A stretch of DNA of 64,000 nt from Rossellomorea marisflavi (GTDB lineage Bacteria > Bacillota > Bacilli > Bacillales > Bacillaceae_B): contig NZ_CP081870.1 in assembly GCF_022170785.1 (NCBI RefSeq), forward strand, positions 3,026,001 through 3,090,000, given 5' to 3'. A program made the translations under genes and the position numbers. This document shows, one piece after another, positions 20,318 to 29,653 of this stretch. The notes below the pieces were generated by a model. It did no database searches. It was not told the DNA's origin and was given only the letters and a program-made list of their open reading frames with translations. The first letter of the stretch is position 1. Every line of letters starts with the position of its first letter.

Positions 20318-21637
20318 TCAGTGGCGATCGATGAGCTGACAGATCATCAGGGATTTCCCGACAAGCACCCCATCGTGATAGACTTCCACATCCACTTTCC
20401 CGAATTTCCTTCCCACATCAAGTACCTTCGGATGGATATCCAGCATGCTTTCCATCTGAACGGGCTTGATGAAGTAGATCGTCATATTCTCGATGACGAT
20501 ATCCCCTTTTTTATACGGCTTGAGGGCACGATTGGCCGCCTCTGTCATCAGGGTGGTGAAGACACCGTACGAAATCGTCCCGATCCCCGTCGTCATCTGG
20601 GGCGTGACGGCGAACTGATAGGTTTCCTTATCGCCTTTGCGCTCTGAGGCAGCTTGTACCCCGTTGGTGATGATGTCTTCGATCGTCTCCCCGACCTGAG
20701 GCTGACGCTGGATCATTTGAAGGGCCTTCAGCACATCCTGACGACTGACGATCCCCATCAGCTTATGGTGTTCATTCACGACAGGCAGCACTTCGATCCC
20801 TTCCCAGATCATGATATGGGCGGCTGAGGCCACGCTCGTATTGCCGTTGACTGTAATGGGATGGCGGGTCATGATCTTGTCGATCCCCATATGCTTTTCC
20901 TGCCCCATGACATCCTTTGAGGTAACCATCCCGATGACCTTCCTGTTCCCATCGACGACGGGGAAGCGGCTGTGGAAGGTGTACTGGTTCTTTTCATACC
21001 ATTCTTCCAGCGTATCATCGATATGGAGATGGACCGTGTCCTCTATGGGGGTCAGGATATCCTCCACAAAGATGATTTCCTTCTTGATGAGCTGATCAAA
21101 GATAGCCCGGTTGATCATCGTGGCGACGGTGAAAGTATCATAGGATGTGGAAATGATCGGAAGTTCCAACTCATCAGCCAGTCGCTTCACATGATCTTCT
21201 GCGTCGAATCCTCCCGTGATCAACACGGCCGCCCCTGCCCTGAGCGCATGCTCCTGCGCCTGGGAACGGTTCCCGATGATCAAGAGGTTCCCGGCTTCGG
21301 TATAGCGCATCATGGCTTCCAGTTTCATGGCCCCGATGACGAATTTGTTCAGCATTTTATGTAAGCCGGTCTTCCCGCCCAGCACTTGGCCGTCAATGAT
21401 ATTGACCACCTCTGCATAGGTCAGCTTCTCGATGTTCTCTTTTTTCTTCTGTTCGATCCTGATGGTCCCTACACGTTCAATCGTACTCACATAGCCTTTT
21501 GTTTCCGCATCCTTGATGGCGCGGTATGCCGTTCCTTCACTGACATTGAGGGCTTTGGCGATCTGACGGACGGAAATCTTTTCCCCGACCGGGAGGGTAT
21601 CGATATACTCTAGTATCTGTTCATGTTTAGTAGCCAA
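20318..21637 (-). CDS. ytoI: HTH-DRTGG-CBS-hot-dog regulatory protein YtoI
   Basis: About 439 residues with four parts: a winged-helix region (1-65, SVRQIAKALNVSEGTAYRAIKDAETKGYVS), a DRTGG domain (about 75-185), a tandem CBS pair (about 195-310) that usually binds adenine nucleotides, and a C-terminal hot-dog domain (about 330-435). The frame extends three codons upstream to a GTG, but that codon abuts the AAGAAGGG ribosome site. The TTG giving MATKHEQIL is preferred. Target genes and ligand are unknown. Confidence 0.88.
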   Translation of the reverse strand: MATKHEQILEYIDTLPVGEKISVRQIAKALNVSEGTAYRAIKDAETKGYVSTIERVGTIRIEQKKKENIEKLTYAEVVNIIDGQVLGGKTGLHKMLNKFVIGAMKLEAMMRYTEAGNLLIIGNRSQAQEHALRAGAAVLITGGFDAEDHVKRLADELELPIISTSYDTFTVATMINRAIFDQLIKKEIIFVEDILTPIEDTVHLHIDDTLEEWYEKNQYTFHSRFPVVDGNRKVIGMVTSKDVMGQEKHMGIDKIMTRHPITVNGNTSVASAAHIMIWEGIEVLPVVNEHHKLMGIVSRQDVLKALQMIQRQPQVGETIEDIITNGVQAASERKGDKETYQFAVTPQMTTGIGTISYGVFTTLMTEAANRALKPYKKGDIVIENMTIYFIKPVQMESMLDIHPKVLDVGRKFGKVDVEVYHDGVLVGKSLMICQLIDRH

Positions 21638-21736
21638 CTCGTTCACCCTTCTTTATATCGTCCTATTCATATTATAAGGTGAAGACCCCCTCCGTTTCAA
21701 TCTCAGGGGGAATCGAATACCCGACTCCCCCTTCCG

Positions 21737-21967
21737 TCATCGACCGAGTACGCGCTTCCTCTCCGGCTGCCTCGTGCCCTTCTTTCCTTTCTTCGGTGAA
21801 TAAAGCACGGCTGCGAAGTTCCCCGCAAGGACGAACATGGCAAGGATCAGCCATGAAAGGGAGAACCACCCTTCCATCCCCTCTGCAAAGATCGACAGCC
21901 TCGGTACTGCATAATAGAGTAAAACCCCCGTCATCAATAGACAAAGGACGTATCGCTGCTTTTTCAT
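21737..21967 (-). CDS. Small two-helix membrane protein
   Basis: A 76-residue protein with two predicted membrane helices (about 6-24 and 35-58) and a strongly basic tail (KKGKKGTRQPERKRVLGR). An AGGAGTGGGATG start is well formed (AGGAAGGAGTGG upstream). It lies between ytoI and ald on the same strand, a place where related bacilli have a similar short gene. Not a family I can name. The opposite-frame readings of this stretch look like shadows. Confidence 0.65.
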   Translation of the reverse strand: MKKQRYVLCLLMTGVLLYYAVPRLSIFAEGMEGWFSLSWLILAMFVLAGNFAAVLYSPKKGKKGTRQPERKRVLGR

Positions 21968-22050
21968 TCATCCCACTCCTTCCTGCTTACCCCATCTATA
22001 TGCACTGATCTCGGGAAAGTTGTCCCAGGATGAAGAAGTCTTATGATATA

Positions 22051-22085
22051 AAAAGGATGATGCCGGGTCCGGCACCATCCTTTTA
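22051..22085 (-). terminator. Terminator downstream of ald
   Basis: GGATG(G)TGCCGG/CCGGCA(T)CATCC stem followed by TTTT on the minus strand, about 80 bases after the ald stop. A second stem (TCCGGATCA/TGATCCGGA, about 22116-22148) lies between the two. Confidence 0.75.
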
Positions 22086-22167
22086 GTGTTATGACTAATC
22101 TCAGAGGGTAGGAGAACTCCGGATCAAAGTTTTTCATCTGATCCGGAATAGGCCCTTTACCTTACCC

Positions 22168-23286
22168 TTACACCTGCTTCAACTGGGTGTGGGTATCGGA
22201 ATAATCGAGATCGTGGGCCTCCGCAACCGCTTTGTAGGTCACATAACCGTTCAATGTATTGATTCCTTTCATCAGCGGCTCATGATCCATGCAGGCTTTC
22301 TTATAGCCCTTATTGGCAATGAGCAGGGCATAGGGTACGGTCACATTGGTCAGGGCGATCGTGGACGTGCGAGGCACTGCACCCGGCATATTGGCCACCG
22401 CATAATGGACAACTCCGTGCTTCACATAGGTGGGATGATCATGGGTCGTGATCCTGTCCGTCGTCTCGAAAATCCCTCCCTGATCGATGGCAATATCCAC
22501 AACGACCGAGCCGGGGTTCATGGACCGGATCATCTCTTCGGTCACGAGCTTCGGAGCTTTTGCCCCCGGTATGAGCACCGCTCCGATCACAAGATCCGAT
22601 TCCTTCACGGCATGCTCGATATTCAAGGGGTTGCTCATGAGCGTGGTCACATCACGGCCAAAAATATCATCAAGCTGCCGCAACCGCTCGGGGCTGAGAT
22701 CGAGTATCGTGACGTCGGCACCAAGACCGACAGCCATTTTGGCCGCGTTCGTCCCGGCGACTCCACCCCCGATGATCGTCACCTTGCTTCGACTCACTCC
22801 CGGAACCCCGGAAAGAAGGACCCCTTTCCCGCCGTGGATCTTCTCAAGGAACTGCGCCCCGATCTGGGTCGCCATCCTTCCTGCCACTTCACTCATGGGA
22901 GTGAGAAGCGGGAGGGAACGGTTCACCTCGACGGTCTCATAGGCGATCCCCACCACCTTGTTCTCGATCAGGGCCTTCGTCAGTGCAGGCTCAGGTGCAA
23001 GATGGAGGTATGTAAACAGGATCAGCCCCTCGCGGAAGTATCCGTATTCCTCTGGCAGCGGTTCCTTCACTTTCATGACCATCTCTTTGGCCCACGCTTC
23101 TTCTGCACCGCCGACGATTTTCCCTCCAGCGTTCACATAATCTTCATCGGCGAAGCCCGACCCATTGCCTGCGCCCGACTCGATGAACACCTCATGACCA
23201 TTCACCACCAGGTTCACGACACCAGCAGGAGTCATAGCCACCCTGTTTTCATTATTCTTGATCTCTTTCGGTATGCCGATCTGCAT
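22168..23286 (-). CDS. ald: Alanine dehydrogenase
   Basis: NAD-dependent reversible deamination of L-alanine to pyruvate; needed in B. subtilis for alanine use and normal sporulation. 372 residues. The pyruvate-binding Arg is in [13 protein letters not shown], the catalytic His is in [11 protein letters not shown], the Rossmann motif is [18 protein letters not shown] (about 165-182), and the active-site Asp is in VDIAIDQGG. The start ATG at MQIGIPKE follows AAAGGAGGAAGG; the longer frame places that site inside the gene. Confidence 0.97.
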   Translation of the reverse strand: MQIGIPKEIKNNENRVAMTPAGVVNLVVNGHEVFIESGAGNGSGFADEDYVNAGGKIVGGAEEAWAKEMVMKVKEPLPEEYGYFREGLILFTYLHLAPEPALTKALIENKVVGIAYETVEVNRSLPLLTPMSEVAGRMATQIGAQFLEKIHGGKGVLLSGVPGVSRSKVTIIGGGVAGTNAAKMAVGLGADVTILDLSPERLRQLDDIFGRDVTTLMSNPLNIEHAVKESDLVIGAVLIPGAKAPKLVTEEMIRSMNPGSVVVDIAIDQGGIFETTDRITTHDHPTYVKHGVVHYAVANMPGAVPRTSTIALTNVTVPYALLIANKGYKKACMDHEPLMKGINTLNGYVTYKAVAEAHDLDYSDTHTQLKQV

Positions 23287-23424
23287 AATCCTTCCTCCTT
23301 CTTTCCTGATGAACACGAAAGCCTCGATCCATACTCCAAGGTATTCAACGAAAACGCTTCTGTTTCCTCTCAGGAATCATTACAATAAGATATGTTCAGT
23401 GTCGCCAAAGATAAAGGAGTTTAT

Positions 23425-24744
23425 GTGAAAATGAAAACGTCCATGATCGAACGATTCGGACTCGAATCCATCCCTCAAGTTAAAAAGACTACCTCTTGGA
23501 AAGAATACTTCATCATCCAGCTCGCATTTTCCGTGAATTCGGGGAACTTCCTTGTACCGGCACTTGCCGTGGTCCAAGGCGGACTTCCCTTTTATGCAGC
23601 ATTCCTCTCGACGGTATTAGGTGCCTTCCTGGCCTTCTTCTGCGTATCCATGCTGTCCCTTCCCGGTTCCCGATACGGGCTGCCGGCTCAGTATGTCCTC
23701 AGGTCCGTCCTTGGTAAAAAGCTTTCCATGAGGGTCGCTTCACCGGTCCGCACCCTCACATCCCTCTATTGGTTCAGCGTGCAGACCATCGGCGGGACGA
23801 TGGTCGTCACCTCCATGATCAAGAAATTGACCGGTGCCTCCATCCCGTTCATCCCTGTGGCACTCGGCCTCGCCCTCTTGATGACCGCTCTGGCCCTTGT
23901 CGGCTTCGAAGCAGTCAAACGTGCCACCAAGTGGTTCATTCCCATCTTGATCGCCGGCCAGTTCATCCTGTTGGCCCTATTCCTTACAGGAGACCAAGGC
24001 GGAACAGTTCATCAGGGCAGCTTCTCGACAGGAGCATTCTTCTTTTACGGAAGCCTTGCCTTCGTCCAGTATATTTCCGGTGTGAGTGCGGCATCCGATA
24101 TGACCCGATATAGCGTGAGTCCACGTCAGGGGTTCTGGGGCGTCCTTGGAGGAAACATGACCGGGTTCATGATGACAGCCCTTCTTGGCGGGATATGCGC
24201 CAGCCTTTACGGGGGATTGAATCCCTTCGTGACAGCCGGTGAACTCACCTCATCCTTGTTGCTACTGTCGATCATCACCATATCGGCCCTGGTCTCCATG
24301 ATTTCCATCAACCTTAGCAATGCATATACAGGAGGCTACAGTCTGCTCAATGCCCTTCCACACCTGAGCAGGATCCAGAGCGCACTCCTCTTCTCCATCG
24401 CCGGGATCATTCTCAGTCTGTTCCCACAGCTCGTCTATGGGGCAGAAGGGTTCATTTCCCTCCTTGGCATGCTGGTGGTGCCCTTATCGGCCATCATTGT
24501 CAGCGACTTCCTTCTTCTCAGGAAGGGACGTCTTCACGAAAGTGACCTCGCCGCCCTCGCTGCAGGAACGACTGGAACGAACAAGACAGCCATCTACGTG
24601 ATGGTCGCAGGCATCGCCCTGTATGCGCTCCTTCCCGATTTCCTATCACCAGGCTTCCTGTCTTTCTTATGTACTGGGGCTCTCTACTTTTTCGCGAATC
24701 GGCTCCAAAAAGAAAAAGCCTCGATCACCCATCAGGCAGGGTGA
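23425..24744 (+). CDS. NCS1-family purine-cytosine permease-like transporter
   Basis: About 440 residues with 12 predicted membrane helices. It resembles the nucleobase:cation symporter-1 family: an N-terminal FGLESIPQVKKTTSWKEYFIIQLAFSVNSGN segment, a GLPAQYVLRSVLG loop and QYISGVSAASDMTRYSV in helix 6-7. Substrates in this family are cytosine, purines, allantoin or thiamine precursors; which applies cannot be told. The start may be the GTG at 23425 or the ATG at 23431, both behind AAAGGAG. It is divergent from ald and carries a terminator stem in its last codons. Confidence 0.8.
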   Translation: MKMKTSMIERFGLESIPQVKKTTSWKEYFIIQLAFSVNSGNFLVPALAVVQGGLPFYAAFLSTVLGAFLAFFCVSMLSLPGSRYGLPAQYVLRSVLGKKLSMRVASPVRTLTSLYWFSVQTIGGTMVVTSMIKKLTGASIPFIPVALGLALLMTALALVGFEAVKRATKWFIPILIAGQFILLALFLTGDQGGTVHQGSFSTGAFFFYGSLAFVQYISGVSAASDMTRYSVSPRQGFWGVLGGNMTGFMMTALLGGICASLYGGLNPFVTAGELTSSLLLLSIITISALVSMISINLSNAYTGGYSLLNALPHLSRIQSALLFSIAGIILSLFPQLVYGAEGFISLLGMLVVPLSAIIVSDFLLLRKGRLHESDLAALAAGTTGTNKTAIYVMVAGIALYALLPDFLSPGFLSFLCTGALYFFANRLQKEKASITHQAG

Positions 24745-24751
24745 TCGAGGC
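24718..24751 (-). terminator. Terminator overlapping the permease 3' end
   Basis: GCCTCGATCACCC/GGGTGATCGAGGC, a perfect 13-bp stem with an 8-base loop. The T tract is on the minus strand, directly after the 47-codon gene. The stem overlaps the last codons of the permease and may also stop that transcript. Confidence 0.85.
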
Positions 24752-24756
24752 TCCTG

Positions 24757-24900
24757 TTAATTCTCTTTTTTTTCCTCGGCATCATAGCGTCCGTCCTCAG
24801 TACCGACAACGCCGCTCGTGTATGAATCCATAATCTGTTGACTTACCTGCTCGCTTGCTCCTTCATCATATGTGAGCTGTTTGTTTTCATCCTTTTTCAA
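24757..24900 (-). CDS. Small acidic protein (47 aa, TTG start)
   Basis: A 47-residue open frame starting TTG behind a strong GGAGGAGGGATCATC site and ending TAA just before a perfect terminator. The product starts MKKDENKQLTYDEGASEQVS, continues with QQIMDSYTSGVVG, and is acidic and hydrophilic. The tight ribosome site-ORF-terminator packing argues for a real gene. The pattern (T-x-EG...V-x-x-QI-x-x-Y-x-x-G) reminds me of short Bacillus YozQ-like proteins, but I cannot confirm that. Function unknown; it lies between a transporter and a stress protein. Confidence 0.65.
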   Translation of the reverse strand: MKKDENKQLTYDEGASEQVSQQIMDSYTSGVVGTEDGRYDAEEKKEN

Positions 24901-25005
24901 GATGATCCCTCCTCCATTCGTAGGAAATTCCACCTTATTGTTTGAAAATTCGCTACAGAAATACGTGGGAAAATATAGTATGATAAAGAAAAGGAGGGGT
25001 TGAAG

Positions 25006-25461
25006 ATGGGTTTGAAATATCGTGATATTCTAGTGGCTGTAGATGGATCAAAAGAAGCGGAATGGGCCTTCAAAAAAGGAATTGCCATTGCCAAGAGGAA
25101 TGGTGCTGTCCTTTCACTGCTCCACGTCATTGACACTCGGTCTTATGCCGCCATCGACTCCTATGATCATACCATCGGGGAACGGGCCATCAAATACGCA
25201 GAAGAGCTGCTTGGTGAATATAAAACCAATGCGGAACGATGCGGCCTCACCAAGATCCACACCTATGTAGAATACGGATCACCCAAAGTGGTCATACCGA
25301 AGAAAGCCTCCGAAAAAGGAAAAGACCTTATCATTTGCGGGGCGACCGGTCTTAACGCTGTGGAACGGTTCCTGATCGGCAGCGTTTCGGAACACATCAC
25401 GAGGGCCGCCAAATGCGACGTCCTTGTGGTCCGGACCGAAGAGCCCGATGAAGAAGAGTAA
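25006..25461 (+). CDS. Universal stress protein (UspA family)
   Basis: A 151-residue single-domain UspA fold. The N-terminal strand is YRDILVAVDGSKEAEWAF. The C-terminal ATP-binding signature G-2X-G-9X-G-S is kept (GATGLNAVERFLIGSVS, about 112-128), so this is an ATP-binding type member. A start three codons in from an upstream TTG gives good spacing to AAGGAGGGG. It is a stand-alone gene with its own terminator, convergent with argH. Confidence 0.92.
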   Translation: MGLKYRDILVAVDGSKEAEWAFKKGIAIAKRNGAVLSLLHVIDTRSYAAIDSYDHTIGERAIKYAEELLGEYKTNAERCGLTKIHTYVEYGSPKVVIPKKASEKGKDLIICGATGLNAVERFLIGSVSEHITRAAKCDVLVVRTEEPDEEE

Positions 25462-25468
25462 CACATAC

Positions 25469-25504
25469 AACATCCCCCTGAATCGCTTCAGGGGGATGTC
25501 TTTA
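25469..25504. terminator. Bidirectional terminator between usp gene and argH
   Basis: ACATCCCCCTGAA-TCGC-TTCAGGGGGATGT perfect stem between convergent stops, with a T-rich flank on the plus strand. Confidence 0.9.
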
Positions 25505-26881
25505 TTTCGTCACCAAAGCACCTTTGGCTTTTTCAATTTGAATCTTCACCTGTTCAAAGCCGGTACCGCCATAGGAATTCCTACGCTTCACGGCTGCAGA
25601 AGGGGCGATGATGTCATAAATGTCGCTTTCAATCAGTTCTGAATGCTGTTGATACGTAGCGAGAGTCACATCCTTCAGGAAGTAGCCCTGCTCGATACAA
25701 TGTAGCACAAGCTTCCCTACGACCTCATGTGCCTTACGGAACGGCATGCCCTTGGCAGCAAGATAATCGGCAAGCTCCGTCGCGTTGGAGAAATCGGTCC
25801 CGACCGCTTCTTCCATCACGTCTTTATTCACCGTCATCGTATCCATCATGCCCGTAAAGATCTTCAAGGAGCCAATCACAGTCTTCACCGTATCGAACAT
25901 CCCCTCCTTGTCCTCCTGCATGTCTTTGTTGTAGGCAAGAGGCAACCCTTTCAACACGGTAAGGAGCGATAGAAGGTTTCCGTTCACCCTTCCTGTCTTC
26001 CCGCGGACAAGCTCTGCCATATCGGGGTTTTTCTTCTGAGGCATGATGCTGCTTCCTGTCGTGAAACTGTCATCAAGCTCGATAAAGTGGAACTCCTCCG
26101 TCGACCACAGGATAAACTCTTCTGCCAGGCGAGAAAGATGCGTCATGAGGATCGCACTGTTGCTGAGGAACTCCAAGATGAAATCCCTGTCGCTCACAGC
26201 ATCCAGGCTGTTTTCGTATACCCCACTGAATCCAAGGAGTTCAGCCGAGTACGCCCGATCGATCGGGAAGGTGGTCCCCGCAAGCGCCCCTGCTCCAAGA
26301 GGGGACAGATCAATACGCTTCATGGAATCACTCAGGCGCTCCTTATCACGATCAAGCATCCAGTAATAGGTCATCAGATGGTGGGCAAATGAAATCGGCT
26401 GGGCACGCTGCAGATGCGTATACCCTGGAATCATCGTCTCGATATTATCCTCGGCCTGCTTCAATATGGCCTCCTGGAATTCTCCGATCAGCCCGATGAC
26501 CTCTTCCACCCTTTTCTTAAGGAAAAGATGCATATCGGTAGCGATCTGATCGTTCCGGCTTCTGCCTGTATGAAGCTTCCCTCCAACCTCTCCGACCGTA
26601 TCGATGAGGAGCTTTTCAAGATTCAGATGGATATCCTCATACTGGGTGGAGAACTCTAGGCTGCCTGCTGCAGCCTTCTCCTCCAGTTCATTCAATCCGC
26701 CAAGGATCTGATCGGCTTCTTCAGCCGACAGGATCCCGCATTTTTTCAGCATGGTGACATGGGCCTTGCTTCCCTCGATGTCTTCCATGACCAGTTCCTG
26801 GTCGAATGAAATGGACGCATTGAATTCATCCACCCACTCCTCAGGTTTTTTCGTAAAACGTCCTCCCCATAACTTCATCAT
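25502..26881 (-). CDS. argH: Argininosuccinate lyase
   Basis: Last step of arginine synthesis: splits argininosuccinate into arginine and fumarate. 459 residues of the fumarase/aspartase superfamily, with the signature [23 protein letters not shown] (about 278-300) and the TGRSRNDQ and YTHLQRAQP segments. Its ATG overlaps the stop of argG (ATGATG around 26880), so the two are translationally coupled. Confidence 0.97.
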   Translation of the reverse strand: MMKLWGGRFTKKPEEWVDEFNASISFDQELVMEDIEGSKAHVTMLKKCGILSAEEADQILGGLNELEEKAAAGSLEFSTQYEDIHLNLEKLLIDTVGEVGGKLHTGRSRNDQIATDMHLFLKKRVEEVIGLIGEFQEAILKQAEDNIETMIPGYTHLQRAQPISFAHHLMTYYWMLDRDKERLSDSMKRIDLSPLGAGALAGTTFPIDRAYSAELLGFSGVYENSLDAVSDRDFILEFLSNSAILMTHLSRLAEEFILWSTEEFHFIELDDSFTTGSSIMPQKKNPDMAELVRGKTGRVNGNLLSLLTVLKGLPLAYNKDMQEDKEGMFDTVKTVIGSLKIFTGMMDTMTVNKDVMEEAVGTDFSNATELADYLAAKGMPFRKAHEVVGKLVLHCIEQGYFLKDVTLATYQQHSELIESDIYDIIAPSAAVKRRNSYGGTGFEQVKIQIEKAKGALVTK

Positions 26882-28092
26882 AGAGAAACCTTTTCCTTTG
26901 CCGGTTTATTCACCATGGATGATACCTTCGTCGGAAGACCCCAGAGCTTGATGAATCCGACAGCGGCATCATGGTCGAATTGGTCGGCTTTTGTATACGT
27001 CGCAAGGTTTTCGTCATACAGGGAATTCGGAGACATTCTTCCTTCTACGATGGCATGGCCTTTGAACAATTTCACACGGACCGTCCCGTTCACAAACTGC
27101 TGGGATTCATCGAGGAAGGCCTTCAAGGCTTTGTTCAACGGTGAGAACCATAGTCCTTCATAGATCAATTCGGTCATTTTCTTCTCGATGACCGGCTTAT
27201 AATGGGCAAGTTCTTTCACAAGGGTCAGATCTTCCAGTTCTTTATGTGCTTTCAGCAACGTGATGGCAGCCGGGCATTCATAGACCTCGCGGGACTTGAT
27301 GCCGATCAGGCGATTTTCCACATGGTCTATTCGGCCTACACCGTGCTTGCCTCCAAGGAGATTCAGCTTGGCAATGAGCTCATGAAGGGGATAAGGAACA
27401 GAATCCAGTGCGACCGGCACCCCTTTGTCGAAGGTGATTTCAACCGTGTCGGCTGTATCCGGTGCTTCCTCGATGCTCACGGTCAAATCATACGCATCTT
27501 CAGGCGGTGCTGCCCAAGGATCTTCGAGGACTCCGCACTCATTGCTTCTTCCCCACAAGTTCTGGTCGATGGAATACGGAGAGTCAAGATTGATCGGAAC
27601 CGGAATCCCTTTTTCTTTTGCGTATTCAATCTCCTCTTCCCTTGACCATTTCCAATCACGCACCGGTGCAAGAACCTCAAGTGAAGGATTCAATGCTGCA
27701 ATGGAGACTTCAAAACGAACCTGGTCGTTCCCTTTTCCCGTACAGCCGTGAGCGACTGCCGTTGCATTCTCCTGCTCCGCGATCTCCACGAGTTTTTTGG
27801 CGATAAGGGGTCTGGACAGAGCCGACACCAACGGATACTTCCCTTCATAAAGAGCATGGCTTTGCAGTGCCAACAGGGCAAATTCATCCGCGAATTCTTG
27901 TTTCGCATCGATCACATAGCTTTTGGATGCGCCGACTTTCAATGCTTTCGATTGAACAAAATCAAGATCCTTTCCTTCCCCGACATCCAGGCAACATGCA
28001 ATGACTTCGTACCCTTTTTCTTTCAACCACTGAACTGCAACTGACGTATCTAAACCACCTGAGTAGGCTAAAACCACTTTTTGATTCAACAT
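26878..28092 (-). CDS. argG: Argininosuccinate synthase
   Basis: ATP-dependent joining of citrulline and aspartate. 404 residues, with the PP-loop [18 protein letters not shown] at the N-terminus, [15 protein letters not shown] and the [18 protein letters not shown] substrate region. The true ATG (MLNQKVV) follows TTGGAGGG; a 21-codon longer frame runs through the operator region and is not used. First gene of argGH. The upstream region holds a sigma-A promoter overlapped by ARG-box-like sequences, as expected for AhrC/ArgR control. Confidence 0.97.
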   Translation of the reverse strand: MLNQKVVLAYSGGLDTSVAVQWLKEKGYEVIACCLDVGEGKDLDFVQSKALKVGASKSYVIDAKQEFADEFALLALQSHALYEGKYPLVSALSRPLIAKKLVEIAEQENATAVAHGCTGKGNDQVRFEVSIAALNPSLEVLAPVRDWKWSREEEIEYAKEKGIPVPINLDSPYSIDQNLWGRSNECGVLEDPWAAPPEDAYDLTVSIEEAPDTADTVEITFDKGVPVALDSVPYPLHELIAKLNLLGGKHGVGRIDHVENRLIGIKSREVYECPAAITLLKAHKELEDLTLVKELAHYKPVIEKKMTELIYEGLWFSPLNKALKAFLDESQQFVNGTVRVKLFKGHAIVEGRMSPNSLYDENLATYTKADQFDHDAAVGFIKLWGLPTKVSSMVNKPAKEKVSL

Positions 28093-28117
28093 AATTCCCT
28101 CCAATAAATCTTCTCGA

Positions 28118-28201
28118 TTGAATAAATATTCTTTAAGTTGAATTAATATTAGCATCTATTGTGTATTTATTCAACACTTATTCATGAATTTGTATAAATT
28201 C
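28118..28201 (-). promoter_or_regulatory. argGH promoter with tandem ArgR/AhrC boxes
   Basis: On the minus strand a TTGAAT (28169-28174) and TAATAT (28146-28151) pair has an exact 17-base spacer. Several copies of the AT-rich ARG-box type overlap it: TTGAATAAATATTC (28118-28131), TTGAATTAATATTAG (28138-28152), TGTATTTATTCAA (28162-28174) and TTATTCATGAATTTG upstream. Arginine-dependent repression by AhrC/ArgR is well known for argGH; the box assignment here is by eye. Confidence 0.7.
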
Positions 28202-28264
28202 TTATTCGATTCCTTCAGTGAATTCGTGTACGATGGAAATGAATCAACGAAATGAGGGATCATC

Positions 28265-28564
28265 ATGATCAACTTTTCAACAGATGAGCGATTGAAGATC
28301 CGACTGCCCGATCTGACCCGGGATTGGAACGGGTACACTCCCCATGAGAAAGAAAAGATCCTGATGGAGTGGGAAAAGATCCGCGGCACCATCCCCGATC
28401 GCATAAAGGAACTGGAAGTGGAAATTGAAAAACTCCTGACCGACCTGTCGGAGGAAGACGATTTTGAACGCTCATGCATGATCAATGAACGGATCAGCGA
28501 CCGCGCTTCAACCATCAACGATCTGTGGATCTGGTATCGGACCAACCCAGAAATCCACGCATAA
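28265..28564 (+). CDS. Conserved-looking hypothetical protein, helical
   Basis: A 99-residue charged protein, predicted mostly helical, with a heptad-rich stretch at about 40-65 (RIKELEVEIEKLLTDLSEEDDFE) and a C-terminal NDLWIWYRTNP. GAGGG lies 6 bases before the ATG. It is divergent from argGH across the ARG boxes, so it may respond to arginine too, and it ends in a shared bidirectional terminator. Not recognised; the coding base use and clean signals support a real gene. Confidence 0.7.
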   Translation: MINFSTDERLKIRLPDLTRDWNGYTPHEKEKILMEWEKIRGTIPDRIKELEVEIEKLLTDLSEEDDFERSCMINERISDRASTINDLWIWYRTNPEIHA

Positions 28565-28565
28565 A

Positions 28566-28600
28566 AAAACGGCGGAGATCCCATTCTCCGCCGTTTTCCT
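28566..28600. terminator. Bidirectional terminator
   Basis: ACGGCGGAGA-TCCCAT-TCTCCGCCGT with A and T tracts on either side, between convergent genes. Confidence 0.92.
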
Positions 28601-28601
28601 T

Positions 28602-29435
28602 TTAGCTTTTCTTTACCCTTAAATACCGATACTGATAATATTTCTCTGCAAATGCCGTGATCCTCCGGGACAGCTGATAATTCGATCCCGCCCCGATCGC
28701 CATGGAGATCAGGGGCAGCCCCGACCATTTCTTGCCTTTGAACATGGAAATCGCAAGTGCCTTCATGGATTGCTTCAGCGTCCCCTCAAGCCACGTATAA
28801 TCCGTCAGCTGCTCCGAACCATCAAAGAAATACGTTGAACCCCTGCTCTCCAGGTCTTGAAGAAGATCTTCCCACGCTTCGGCCTGCAGCCTTGCAGGCA
28901 AGGTGGCCGCGTGGAACACCTTCAGGGAAGTCATGGTTTCAAATGGCGTCTGCACGTCACAGCCATAGGACGCAGCAATCAGCTGGATGGAACGAAGATT
29001 GATGACGGCCATCGCAGGTAGATCAGATCCTAGCGCCACCAAGCCCCCTGTGCCGGTGATCCCCCCTTGGACAAGGGAATAGAGACGATGTCGTCCCGCA
29101 TGCTGTTCAGCGATATAATGCAGCTGATCAATGGACAGCGCTGCAAGATCATCCACCACCTGGATATCAGGGTTAAAGGTCCTGGCCGTGGACAAAATCC
29201 GTTCTTTGGCATCGTTTTGCATCTGTGACCCTTGAATTAGGGAGTGAAGCTGAAACAACCATCCGTCCAAGCGCTGAAAAAATGATTCCTGGAGCTCTTC
29301 AGGGACCGCCGCAAAAGCCGTATCCAGCCATTTCACATATGTAAACTCCAGGTCATTTGCTTCATAATCATACAAATCACGTTTCCAAGCCTTGATAGAA
29401 TCCCATACCTGTTGATCTCTTTCAGACCAGCTCAC
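28602..29435 (-). CDS. EcsC family protein
   Basis: About 277 residues. The central part (about 100-215) matches the EcsC family: QGGITGTGGLVALGSDLPAMAVINLRSIQLIAASYGCDVQTPFE. The glycine-rich hydrophobic stretch could insert in or lie along the membrane. Two GTG codons are possible starts; the one at 29435 has the better spacing to GAGGAG. In B. subtilis ecsC is linked to the EcsAB transporter, but this gene stands alone between argG's neighbour and ackA. Function unknown. Confidence 0.8.
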   Translation of the reverse strand: MSWSERDQQVWDSIKAWKRDLYDYEANDLEFTYVKWLDTAFAAVPEELQESFFQRLDGWLFQLHSLIQGSQMQNDAKERILSTARTFNPDIQVVDDLAALSIDQLHYIAEQHAGRHRLYSLVQGGITGTGGLVALGSDLPAMAVINLRSIQLIAASYGCDVQTPFETMTSLKVFHAATLPARLQAEAWEDLLQDLESRGSTYFFDGSEQLTDYTWLEGTLKQSMKALAISMFKGKKWSGLPLISMAIGAGSNYQLSRRITAFAEKYYQYRYLRVKKS

Positions 29436-29610
29436 ACCATCCACTCCTCGCACAAACTAGATTTGTTCTAAGTATATCACACTCATTTTGGAAATCAGCC
29501 TGAAAATACCGGTGGAAAATGAGCCGGCAACTCCACCTTTGACACATACTGGCGTTCCTTCATCCCATCTTCATACTTTTTCTTCCATCAGTTTTTGTCC
29601 CGATGAACAA

Positions 29611-29646
29611 AAAAGAGCCTTCACCCGGTCTGGGTGAAGGCTCTGG
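29611..29646 (-). terminator. Terminator after ackA
   Basis: AGAGCCTTCACCC-GGTCT-GGGTGAAGGCTCT perfect stem, followed by TTTTTT on the minus strand. Confidence 0.92.
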
Positions 29647-29653
29647 TGAGCGA

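Noticed and set aside
22189..23388. A 399-codon frame on the plus strand opposite ald
   Set aside because: It is a shadow of the conserved ald frame on the minus strand, with His/Arg-rich composition and no ribosome site.
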